Source of the DNA: Pseudolabrys sp.
GTDB taxonomy: Bacteria > Pseudomonadota > Alphaproteobacteria > Rhizobiales > Xanthobacteraceae
Direction of reading: 5' to 3'
DNA: 9,021 nucleotides
Assembly (NCBI GenBank): GCA_026125925.1
Contig: JAHCKF010000120.1
Coordinates: 1 to 9,021, forward strand
The notes below the pieces were generated by a model. The model was given only the letters and a program-made list of their open reading frames with translations. It was not told where the DNA came from and did not search any database. Made by a program: the position numbers and the translations under genes. Shown one piece after another: positions 1-5,319 of this stretch; the stretch's first letter is position 1; every line of letters begins with the position of its first letter.

Positions 1-83
1 TGCTGCGCCTCGATACGCTTGTCGCCGCCGCCCCGGCGGGCCTCGGCGCGCCGCTCTTCCAGTCTGTCGAGGATGTCTTTCAT
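1..83 (-). CDS. pccB: Propionyl-CoA/acyl-CoA carboxylase beta subunit, N-terminus only
   Basis: Only the first 27 codons are in the window; the gene runs off the left edge. The reverse complement reads MKDILDRLEERRAEARRGGG then DKRIEAQ, which matches the opening helix of the carboxyltransferase (beta) subunit of alphaproteobacterial propionyl-CoA carboxylase (usual pattern: MKDI..L..RR..ARxGGG..RIxAQHxxGKLTARER). In known members the beta subunit moves the carboxyl group from biotin to propionyl-CoA, giving methylmalonyl-CoA in the cytosol, with a PccA biotin subunit as partner. The ATG at 83 is preceded by a GGAAG Shine-Dalgarno element (89-93 on the plus strand, 5 nt spacing), which supports the start. 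It is divergent from the TPR gene at 390. The family call rests on a short stretch; another acyl-CoA carboxylase beta chain (for example methylcrotonyl-CoA) is possible but fits less well. Confidence 0.72.
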   Translation of the reverse strand, partial: MKDILDRLEERRAEARRGGGDKRIEAQ

Positions 84-120
84 GGTCGCTTCCGGCCCTG
101 CCTTGTCTCGTCTCGGGCGG

Positions 121-149
121 AGAATGTCACAGCCTTGGGTGCGCTGCAA
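121..149 (-). promoter_or_regulatory. Possible sigma-70-type promoter for the pccB-like gene
   Basis: On the minus strand a TTGCAG hexamer (144-149) is followed after 17 nt by CATTCT (121-126), about 38 nt upstream of the start codon. The -35 is fair and the -10 is weak. Position and spacing are the only support. Confidence 0.2.
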
Positions 150-167
150 AAGGGCTTCGCTTCCTTC

Positions 168-340
168 CCTCTCCCCATAGCCCGTCGAAGACGGGCGTGA
201 ACGCCCTTATGTGGGAGAGGGTGGCGAAGCCCGAAGGGCTGAGCCGGGTGAGGGGTCAACGCAGCGTCTAACTCCGACCCCTCACCCGCCTTCGCGCGGC
301 TTCGCCGCACTCAGGCACCCTCTCCCACAAGGGGAGAGGG
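168..340. repeat. Multi-hairpin dispersed repeat, copy 1 (CCCTCTCCCC family)
   Basis: This 173-bp element fills most of the 306-nt gap (84-389) between the divergent pccB-like and TPR genes. In order: CCCTCTCCCC (168-177); hairpin GCCCGTC/GACGGGC with a GAA loop (180-196); a third arm GCCC (203-206) that could also pair with GGGC; GGGAGAGGG (213-221), which closes the first block; GGGTGAGGGGT (246-256) pairing with ACCCCTCACCC (277-287); a GCGGC-TTC-GCCGC hairpin (296-308); then CCCTCTCCC and GGGGAGAGGG (317-340). The same layout and orientation recur at 5896-6037. No coding potential is evident. Non-repeat DNA in the gap is 84-167 (5' region of pccB) and 341-389 (5' region of the TPR gene, with two C6 tracts at 362-377). 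Comparable elements are known as dispersed intergenic repeats in Bradyrhizobium-type genomes; their function is not known to me. Confidence 0.85.
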
Positions 341-389
341 TAAGAGGAGTACCCTTCACATCCCCCCAAATCCCCCCTAGAAGCCCCGC

Positions 390-2030
390 ATGACCGAGCC
401 GACGACATCTCCGCAGACCATCGCCCAGATCCTGCAACAGGGCCTGTTTCACCACCGCCAGGGCGAGCATCGCCCGGCGATGGAGCGGTATATGGAGGTG
501 CTGCGGATCAATCCCGAGCACGCCGAGACGCTGTATTACTGCGCGGTGATCGCCTGCGCCGAGGGCCAGTTCAAGGAAGGCGTCGATGTCGTGCGCCGCG
601 CCATCAAGTTCGGCCCGGCCACCGCCAAGATGTACAATGTGCTCGGCCAGGCGCTGGACCGCCTCGGCGAGCCGCTCGAGGCCATCAAGGCGATCGACCA
701 GGCCATCACGCTCGACCCCAACCTCGCCGCGGCCCACGGCAACCGCGGCAGCATCCTGGTCGATGCCGGCCTGCCGCTGGAGGCGCTGAAGAGCTTCGAC
801 CGCGCGCTCGAGCTCGATCCGGCCTCGGCCACCGACCTCGTCAACCGCGGCGCGCTCTACGAGCTGATCGGCCGCCCGGCCGACGCGCTCAAGGATTACG
901 ACAAGGCCATCGTCTGCGCGCCGGGCGAGCCCAGCGTCTACATGAACCGCGGTCAGGTGCTGAAGGATCTCGGCCTCATCGAGCTCGGCCAAAGCGCGGG
1001 AGATGGCGCGGCGACAAGCCGCCGCTTCGCGGAAGCGATCGCCTCTTACGACCAGGCGATCAAGGCTGCGCCGCGCATGCACGAGGCGTACGCCGCGCGC
1101 GGCCAGATCAAGATGATGCTGGGCGACTGGGAAGCGGGCTTTGCCGATTACGACCATCGCGGCCAGTTGCCCAAGCCGACCTACAAGGCCCTGCCCGATC
1201 CGCGCTGGCATGGCGAGGCGCGCCCGGACGAACGCATCGTGCTGGTGGCCGAGCAAGGGCTCGGCGACACCATCCAGTTCGCACGGCTCCTGCCGTGGCT
1301 CGCCGCGCAGGGCCACGACGTGACGCTGCTCGCCAAGCCGGGACTGAAGGAGCTCCTGTCCACGCTCAAGGGCGTGACGATTGCGGTGAGCGAGGACGAG
1401 TTGCGCGCGAGCGACAAGCCGATCCGCTGGGCGCCGCTGATGAGCGTGCCGGGCCTGATGAAGATCACGCCGGACACCATGCCGGGCGAAACGCCCTATC
1501 TTTCCGCCGATCCGGCGCTGGTCGAAAAGTGGCGCGAGACTTTGGGGCCGAAGAAGGGACTTCGCATCGGCATCAATTGGGCGCCGGGCCATGCCGACCG
1601 CACGCAGACCTCGCGCCGCGACATTCCCCTCGCCGCCTTCAAGGCGATCGCCGATATTCCGGGTGTCGAGCTGTTCGCCTTGCAGAAGGGCGCGCCGCTC
1701 GGTGAGATCCGCGGCGTGTCGTTCCGCGAGCAGATCCGCACGCTCGATGCCGACAACGATGCCAAGGCGCCGCTGTTTCTCGACACCGCCGCGATCATGG
1801 AGAACCTCGATCTGGTGATCGGCTGCGACACCTCGATCGTGCATCTGGCCGGCGCTTTGGCGCGGCCGGTGTTCACACTGGTGCCGCTGATCTCCGACTG
1901 GCGCTGGATGATCGCGCGCGAGGATACGCCCTGGTACGAGACCATGCGCGTCTTCCGCCAGGGCGCGGACGGCGACTGGGCCAAGCTCATGAGCGCGGTG
2001 GCGGCCGCGGCCGGCAATCTGCGCAATTAA
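390..2030 (+). CDS. TPR protein with C-terminal GT9/heptosyltransferase-like domain
   Basis: The 546-residue protein has two parts. Residues ~8-260 are tandem tetratricopeptide repeats with the usual pattern (for example AxGNRGxxLxxxGxxxEALxxFDRALELDP near 110-145), a protein-protein interaction scaffold. Residues ~282-540 resemble the glycosyltransferase family 9/heptosyltransferase-like C-terminus common in TPR proteins of alphaproteobacteria: GLGDTIQF at 290-297, an RRDIPLAAF segment near 409, GCDTSIVHLAGA starting at 478, and a following DWRW...PWY motif. No signal peptide or membrane segment is seen, so it is probably cytoplasmic. A sugar-transfer role is inferred from the fold only; substrate and partner are unknown. 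The ATG at 390 has only a weak purine run upstream (TAGAAG), but TPR homology begins by residue 8, so a later start is unlikely. One TPR carries an extra ~16 residues (197-212). The 173-bp repeat ends 49 nt upstream. Confidence 0.88.
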   Translation: MTEPTTSPQTIAQILQQGLFHHRQGEHRPAMERYMEVLRINPEHAETLYYCAVIACAEGQFKEGVDVVRRAIKFGPATAKMYNVLGQALDRLGEPLEAIKAIDQAITLDPNLAAAHGNRGSILVDAGLPLEALKSFDRALELDPASATDLVNRGALYELIGRPADALKDYDKAIVCAPGEPSVYMNRGQVLKDLGLIELGQSAGDGAATSRRFAEAIASYDQAIKAAPRMHEAYAARGQIKMMLGDWEAGFADYDHRGQLPKPTYKALPDPRWHGEARPDERIVLVAEQGLGDTIQFARLLPWLAAQGHDVTLLAKPGLKELLSTLKGVTIAVSEDELRASDKPIRWAPLMSVPGLMKITPDTMPGETPYLSADPALVEKWRETLGPKKGLRIGINWAPGHADRTQTSRRDIPLAAFKAIADIPGVELFALQKGAPLGEIRGVSFREQIRTLDADNDAKAPLFLDTAAIMENLDLVIGCDTSIVHLAGALARPVFTLVPLISDWRWMIAREDTPWYETMRVFRQGADGDWAKLMSAVAAAAGNLRN

Positions 2031-2086
2031 ACTTGCATATAACCTGACCAGCCTTTTGTGGGTGGCAGCCAGCCCTTCGGTGCAAT

Positions 2087-2103
2087 GGAACTTTCGCGGT
2101 TCC
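2087..2103. promoter_or_regulatory. Short dyad upstream of dps (GGAAC-N7-GTTCC)
   Basis: A perfect 5-bp inverted repeat lies 46 nt before the dps start, just upstream of an AT-rich TATTAT hexamer (2108-2113) that could be a -10 element. The placement would suit an operator or promoter-overlapping site. A GGAAC -35 for an EcfG-type stress sigma factor was considered, but no CGTT lies at the required distance. No regulator can be named. Confidence 0.3.
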
Positions 2104-2149
2104 CGACTATTATCGCGTCGTTCCTCCCTGCACATAAAGGATCTGCGTC

Positions 2150-2665
2150 ATGGCTCCTCCCACCACTCCGCGCCTGAAAACCCCCAGCGATCTCGGCGAC
2201 AATGCCCGCAAGGACATCGCCGGCGCCATCAACGCGATCCTCGCCGACTCCTTTGCGCTTTACGTCAAGACCAAGAATTTCCACTGGCACGTCAGCGGTC
2301 CGCATTTCCGCGACTATCATCTGCTGCTCGACGAGCAGGCCGCGGAAATCTTCGCCACCACCGACGAACTGGCCGAGCGCGTGCGCAAGATCGGCGGCAA
2401 CACCATCCGCTCCATCGGCGACATCAAGAACAAGACGCGCATCGCCGACAATGACGCTGCCTATGTCTCGCCGGAAGACATGATCGCCGAGCTGCGCGAC
2501 GACAACCAGCGCGTCGTCACCGCGATGCGCGAAGCGCACGACCTGTGCGACGAGCACAACGACGTCGCCACCGCGAGCCTCCTGGAGAACTACATCGACG
2601 CTGCCGAAAAGCGCGTCTGGTTCCTCTACGAGATCGGCCGCAAGGGAAGCCCGGACGGGCATTGA
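2150..2665 (+). CDS. dps: Dps-family ferroxidase, DNA protection during starvation
   Basis: The 171-residue protein is the usual length for Dps, the dodecameric ferritin-like cage that oxidises Fe(II) with peroxide and stores iron, protecting DNA in stationary phase and oxidative stress. All inter-subunit ferroxidase ligands seen in E. coli Dps align: H45 (in NFHWHV), H57, D61, D72 and E76 (in TDELAERV). The C-terminal half ends with the expected ENYIDxAEKRxWFLYE helix. The N-terminal tail (residues 1-20) has few basic residues, so direct DNA binding through the tail is uncertain. The start is well supported by AAAGGA (2136-2141), 8 nt before the ATG. It is transcribed alone: the TPR gene ends 119 nt upstream and a double-hairpin repeat begins 19 nt after its stop. 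A short dyad and TATTAT lie in the upstream region. Confidence 0.95.
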   Translation: MAPPTTPRLKTPSDLGDNARKDIAGAINAILADSFALYVKTKNFHWHVSGPHFRDYHLLLDEQAAEIFATTDELAERVRKIGGNTIRSIGDIKNKTRIADNDAAYVSPEDMIAELRDDNQRVVTAMREAHDLCDEHNDVATASLLENYIDAAEKRVWFLYEIGRKGSPDGH

Positions 2666-2683
2666 GGGCGCTGCACTCACTTT

Positions 2684-2754
2684 GTAGCCCGCATGGAGCG
2701 CAGCGGAATGCGGGGCCATCGGTCCCGGATTTCGCTACGCTTCATCCGGGCTAC
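2684..2754 (+). repeat. REP-like double-hairpin repeat, copy A
   Basis: The 71-bp element opens with GTAGCCCG and closes with CGGGCTAC. It contains two hairpins with different stems: CCCGCAT/ATGCGGG in the left half and CCCGGAT/ATCCGGG in the right half, each enclosing a related GCG-rich loop. An inverted copy is at 4197-4265. It lies 19 nt after the dps stop and may act as a transcription boundary or 3' stabiliser. Family knowledge: GTAGCCCGGATG-type repeats are common intergenic elements in Bradyrhizobium and relatives, some mobilised in trans by RAYT transposases. No RAYT is in this window. Confidence 0.85.
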
Positions 2755-2770
2755 GAACTGAGGATGAGGC

Positions 2771-2815
2771 TTACGCCTTCGCCATCTTCCTGTTGAAAGT
2801 CCACAGCCGTATTGC
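2771..2815 (-). pseudogene. Remnant of a DUF2157 gene 3' end
   Basis: On the minus strand this stretch reads GAIRLWTFNRKMAKA followed by TAA. The core LWTFNRKMA is identical to the C-terminus of the intact DUF2157 protein encoded at 3199-4167 (FGLWTFNRKMAATGG...). At DNA level 27 of 28 bases match between 2780-2807 and 3226-3253. No upstream coding sequence for a membrane protein is present, because the SnoaL-like gene starts on the other strand at 2819. The piece is therefore a broken tail, either left by a lost paralogue or displaced by an insertion into the DUF2157 gene. Confidence 0.75.
2780..2807 (+). repeat. Direct repeat, left copy (28 bp)
   Basis: This 28-bp stretch starting CGCCATCTTCCTGTTGAA matches 3226-3253 at 27 of 28 positions in the same orientation, 446 bp apart. 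The two copies flank the SnoaL-like gene. It is part of the duplicated DUF2157 3' end. Confidence 0.9.
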
Positions 2816-2818
2816 GCC

Positions 2819-3202
2819 ATGAGCGACGACCTTGCCGGCCTGTATCGCGCCTATATTGCCTGTCTCAACCGGCAGGACTGGGGGCGGCTCGGCGACTTCG
2901 TCGACGATGCCGTGACCCACAACGGCCGGCGGCTCGGGCTGGCGGGATACCGCCGCATGCTCGAACAAAACTTCGACGACATCCCGGATTTGCAGTTCAA
3001 GATCGACATGCTGCTTTGTGACGGCGACCGCGTGGCCGCGCGTCTCGTCTTCGACTGCACGCCGAAAGGCCAGTTTCTCGGGCTTGCCATCGATGGCCGG
3101 CGCGTGACGTTTGCCGAGAACGTGTTCTACGAACTGCTCGAAGACAAGATCGCGCGTGTCTGGTCGGTCATCGACAAGGCCGCCATTGAGGCGCAGCTTT
3201 AG
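2819..3202 (+). CDS. SnoaL-like ester cyclase-family protein
   Basis: The 127-residue protein has the pattern of the SnoaL-like polyketide/ester cyclase family (cone-shaped alpha+beta barrel of the NTF2 superfamily): an N-terminal LYRAYIACLNRQDW helix, a HNGRRLGLAGYRRML segment (34-48), FKIDMLLCDGDRVAARL (60-76), TPKGQFLGLAIDGRRV (81-96), and a C-terminal KIARVWSVIDKAAI strand. Family members are small soluble proteins. Some cyclise polyketides, but most genomic members have no known substrate, so no reaction is assigned. The ATG at 2819 fits the family start, but no Shine-Dalgarno sequence is visible; the leader is the DUF2157 tail remnant. Its TAG overlaps the TAA of the convergent DUF2157 gene (3199-3202). 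The gene sits exactly between the two 28-bp direct repeats, which suggests it arrived as a unit or that flanking DNA was duplicated around it. Confidence 0.8.
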   Translation: MSDDLAGLYRAYIACLNRQDWGRLGDFVDDAVTHNGRRLGLAGYRRMLEQNFDDIPDLQFKIDMLLCDGDRVAARLVFDCTPKGQFLGLAIDGRRVTFAENVFYELLEDKIARVWSVIDKAAIEAQL

Positions 3203-4167
3203 GTCGCGGCGCTGCCGCCGGTCGCCGCCATCTTCCTGTTGAACGTCCACAGCCCGAAGGCGATCGCTAGCATCAAGACGCCGCCGAGCAGCACCGACAC
3301 GGGCGTCGCGCCGAGGTGTTCGAACCACTGCGTATAGAAGTGGATGGCGCCGAACGCGGCGGCGATGTTCACCAGCCAGCGCCGGTTCACCGTCACCGCC
3401 CACAGCGCGGCGCCGATCAGCACCACCGCCCAGCCGATGCCGAAGACGTAAGGCGGGACGACGATGCTCTTCATCATCATCGCCGGATCGTGCTCCTTGA
3501 ATCCGCGCAGCAGGAACAAGGGATCGCCCCACAGCGAGCCGACCCAGAAGCCGAAGTTGACCAGCAGGATCGACGTGCGCGCCACCATGATGGCGAGCCG
3601 CTCGTAATCCGCCTTCAGCCGCAGCGAGCCAAGATAGGCCGCCAGCGCCAGGGCCGAGAACAGCACGACGGTGAGCGTCGGCTCGAAGATGGCGAGCGAA
3701 TAGGTCGCGTGGCTGTAGCCGGTGCGCGCGCCAAGCGTCGCCGACAGCGCGATGACGGCGAGCGCCGCGAGCAAGCCCGAACGCGCCAGCAGCGACGCGG
3801 CGGCGAGCGCCGCGGTCACGATCAGCATCGAGGCCACCGAGCCTTCCATCTCGCCGATGACGCCGCCGGAAAACATCAGCGCGCCGGTCACCAGCAGTAT
3901 CTGGCCGAACACCGTCCACTGCACCACGTTGTTGAGCACCACCGCGCAGCCGGCGGCGAACATGACGAGGCCCATCACGATCACCGTTGTCGCGCTCGGC
4001 AGCAGCGCGCCGACGCTGGCGGCAATCGAGATGACGCCGAAGGCGATCAGGATGTTGACGGCGAGCGAGCCGGTCTCGTGCGAGGCCAGCGTTTTGAGCC
4101 GCTCCGCCTCCTCGGCGGTGATTTTGCCGTCCTCGACGAGCTTGGACAGATCGAGCGTGATTTTCAT
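3199..4167 (-). CDS. DUF2157-type predicted membrane protein
   Basis: The 322-residue protein begins MKITLDLSKLVEDGKITAEE, the short soluble N-terminal helix typical of DUF2157 (L..LV..GkI..EEAerL). It continues with about eight or more hydrophobic segments, for example NILIAFGVISIAASVGALL (~39-57), TVIVMGLVMFAAGCAVVL, FGQILLVTGALMFSGGVIG, and near the end VSVLLGGVLMLAIAFGLW. It should lie in the inner membrane; the function of the family is unknown. The ATG at 4167 was chosen because family homology begins there and the upstream open frame runs through a non-coding repeat; a G-rich GGGGGG run is 5-10 nt upstream. The last residues after LWTFNRKMA (ATGGSAAT) differ from the duplicated tail remnant (KA). 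It follows the LysR gene on the same strand, separated by repeat copy B (105 nt gap), and converges on the SnoaL-like gene with a 4-nt stop overlap. Confidence 0.8.
   Translation of the reverse strand: MKITLDLSKLVEDGKITAEEAERLKTLASHETGSLAVNILIAFGVISIAASVGALLPSATTVIVMGLVMFAAGCAVVLNNVVQWTVFGQILLVTGALMFSGGVIGEMEGSVASMLIVTAALAAASLLARSGLLAALAVIALSATLGARTGYSHATYSLAIFEPTLTVVLFSALALAAYLGSLRLKADYERLAIMVARTSILLVNFGFWVGSLWGDPLFLLRGFKEHDPAMMMKSIVVPPYVFGIGWAVVLIGAALWAVTVNRRWLVNIAAAFGAIHFYTQWFEHLGATPVSVLLGGVLMLAIAFGLWTFNRKMAATGGSAAT
3226..3253 (+). repeat. Direct repeat, right copy (28 bp)
   Basis: Partner of 2780-2807 with a single A/C difference. It encodes the LWTFNRKMA part of the intact DUF2157 C-terminus on the minus strand. 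Similarity falls off sharply on both sides. Confidence 0.9.
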
Positions 4168-4196
4168 GGGAGCCCCCCGTGCATCCATAATAGCTT

Positions 4197-4265
4197 GTGG
4201 CCCGGATGAGCGCAGCGAAATCCGTGACGCCGTCCCCGCATTCCGCTTCGTTCCATGCGGGCTAC
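4197..4265 (-). repeat. REP-like double-hairpin repeat, copy B (inverted)
   Basis: The reverse complement of this 69-bp element aligns along its whole length with copy A at 2684-2754. Only a few substitutions and a variable centre (about 10 bp between the two hairpins) differ. The ends read GTAGCCCG and CGGGCCAC. It lies 6 nt beyond the LysR stop and 29 nt upstream of the DUF2157 start, so it could separate transcription of the two minus-strand genes. Confidence 0.85.
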
Positions 4266-4271
4266 AGGTAG

Positions 4272-5186
4272 CTAGACCGTCACGTCCCAATAAGGCCGGT
4301 CGCCACCGAAGCGCTGGCCGAGAAAATCGACGAAGGCACGCACCTTGGGCGACAAGTGCCGCGCCGTCGGATAGACGGCGTTCAGCGTCAGGTGCTGCGC
4401 CACATAGGGCTCGAGCACCCCGACGAGCGTTCCGGCCTTGAGATCCTCGCCGACGATGAAAGTCGGCAGATCGACGAAGCCATGGCCGCGCAGCGCGGCG
4501 ACGCGCAGCATGTCGCCATTGTTCGAATGCATGCGGCCATTGACCTCGACGGGCCACGGCTTGCCGTCGGCATGGGCGAAGCGCCATTCGCGCCCGGCGC
4601 CCATGTTGGTGTTGATCAGACAGTCATGCGCCTTGAGGTCGTCCGGCGTCTGCGGCACGCCGCGCGCCTTCAGGTAATCCGGGCTGGCGCAGACCACGCG
4701 GCGGATGACGGCGAGGCGCCGCGCCACCAGACTTGAATCGCTCAGGTTGCCGATGCGCACCGCGACATCGACGCCCTCGTCCACCAGATCGACAAAGCGA
4801 TCGGTGAGCGCGACATCGAGCTCGATCTCCGGATAGCGAGTCAGGAAATCGCCCAGCCCCCCGGCCAGATGCAAGAAGCCGAAGCTCATCGGTGCGTTGA
4901 CGCGCAGCCGGCCGCGCGGCGCCGCCTGCAACTGGCTGACCGAGGCATCGGCTTCCTGGAGATCGGCCAGGATGCGGCTGGCGCGCTCGTAATAGCTGCG
5001 GCCCGCTTCCGTGAGCGTCAGCGAGCGCGTGGTGCGGTGGAGCAGCCGGGCGCCGAGATCGGCTTCCAGCGCCGCCACATGGCGGCTGACGGCCGATTTG
5101 GACGAGCGCAGCCGCCGGGCAGCCTCGGAAAACGACTGTGTTTCCGCGACCTTGGCGAAGGCCTCGAGGGCGGCAAGCCGGTCCAT
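4272..5186 (-). CDS. LysR-family transcriptional regulator
   Basis: The 304-residue protein starts MDRLAALEAFAKVAETQSFS, the canonical LysR winged-helix N-terminus. The helix-turn-helix spans about residues 17-40 (SFSEAARRLRSSKSAVSRHV), followed by the LGARLLHRTTRSLTLTEAG wing (44-62) and linker helix. Residues ~90-295 form the LysR substrate-binding domain, with a CrgA/DmlR-like sequence style (GRLRVNAPMSFG..., DVAVRIGNLSDSSLVARRL). Regulators of this type bind DNA as tetramers and respond to a small molecule; the ligand is unknown here. The ATG at 5186 fits the family start; the open frame extends upstream to 5267, but this runs through the control region. No strong Shine-Dalgarno is visible. 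It is divergent from the DoxX gene, and the shared 133-nt spacer holds a strong inverted repeat, so it probably controls doxX and itself. Confidence 0.93.
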   Translation of the reverse strand: MDRLAALEAFAKVAETQSFSEAARRLRSSKSAVSRHVAALEADLGARLLHRTTRSLTLTEAGRSYYERASRILADLQEADASVSQLQAAPRGRLRVNAPMSFGFLHLAGGLGDFLTRYPEIELDVALTDRFVDLVDEGVDVAVRIGNLSDSSLVARRLAVIRRVVCASPDYLKARGVPQTPDDLKAHDCLINTNMGAGREWRFAHADGKPWPVEVNGRMHSNNGDMLRVAALRGHGFVDLPTFIVGEDLKAGTLVGVLEPYVAQHLTLNAVYPTARHLSPKVRAFVDFLGQRFGGDRPYWDVTV

Positions 5187-5198
5187 GATTGTCCCAAT

Positions 5199-5240
5199 AA
5201 TTGCAACAGTCTTATTCGAATAACACGGATTGTTGCAATT
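5199..5240. promoter_or_regulatory. Candidate LysR operator between the LysR and doxX genes
   Basis: A perfect 10-bp inverted repeat, AATTGCAACA (5199-5208) and TGTTGCAATT (5231-5240), has arms 32 bp apart, about three helical turns, so both arms face the same side of the DNA. Between them is a perfect 12-bp palindrome TTATTCGAATAA (5212-5223), offset 2 bp from the centre of the outer dyad. A clean T-N11-A LysR box is not obvious. The size and place fit a LysR tetramer footprint covering both promoters. Confidence 0.65.
5210..5238 (-). promoter_or_regulatory. Possible LysR gene promoter
   Basis: On the minus strand TTGCAA (5233-5238) is followed after 17 nt by ATAAGA (5210-5215), 24 nt before the LysR start. 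The -35 lies inside the right arm of the inverted repeat and the -10 inside the central palindrome edge, which would allow autorepression. Confidence 0.35.
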
Positions 5241-5258
5241 CGGAAGCCGGCCTAAATC
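5230..5258 (+). promoter_or_regulatory. Possible doxX promoter
   Basis: TTGTTG (5230-5235) is followed after 17 nt by TAAATC (5253-5258), about 60 nt before the doxX start. Its -35 overlaps the right arm of the inverted repeat and the -35 of the divergent LysR promoter candidate. Confidence 0.35.
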
Positions 5259-5319
5259 TACCGCCACAAACCGGGCGGATCGCCGTTCCGGTCCCCGAAT
5301 TCAGACCCTGGAGGCAACC

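Noticed and set aside
362..377. C6-AAAT-C6 tract as a phase-variation element before the TPR gene
   Set aside because: It lies outside the coding sequence and the homopolymers are only six bases long, short for slipped-strand switching.
2087..2122. EcfG-type general stress promoter (GGAAC...CGTT) for dps
   Set aside because: GGAAC is present, but the nearest CGTT is 27 nt away rather than 16-17, so the spacing fails.
282..2135. 617-codon open frame on the minus strand over the TPR gene
   Set aside because: It is the antisense of the TPR gene in high-GC DNA. The translation is rich in R, H, A and D without family features, while the plus strand shows clear TPR and GT9-like motifs.
3316..4209. 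297-codon plus-strand open frame over the DUF2157 gene
   Set aside because: Its composition is charged and repetitive (Q, R, H, D runs), typical of the complement of a hydrophobic membrane protein gene.
4168..4587. Extension of the DUF2157 reading frame upstream to 4587
   Set aside because: It reads through the REP-like repeat and the out-of-frame 3' end of the LysR gene; DUF2157 similarity begins at 4167.
5187..5267. N-terminally extended LysR protein starting at 5267
   Set aside because: The extension covers the dyad and both promoter candidates and has no LysR family counterpart. The ATG at 5186 gives the standard N-terminus.
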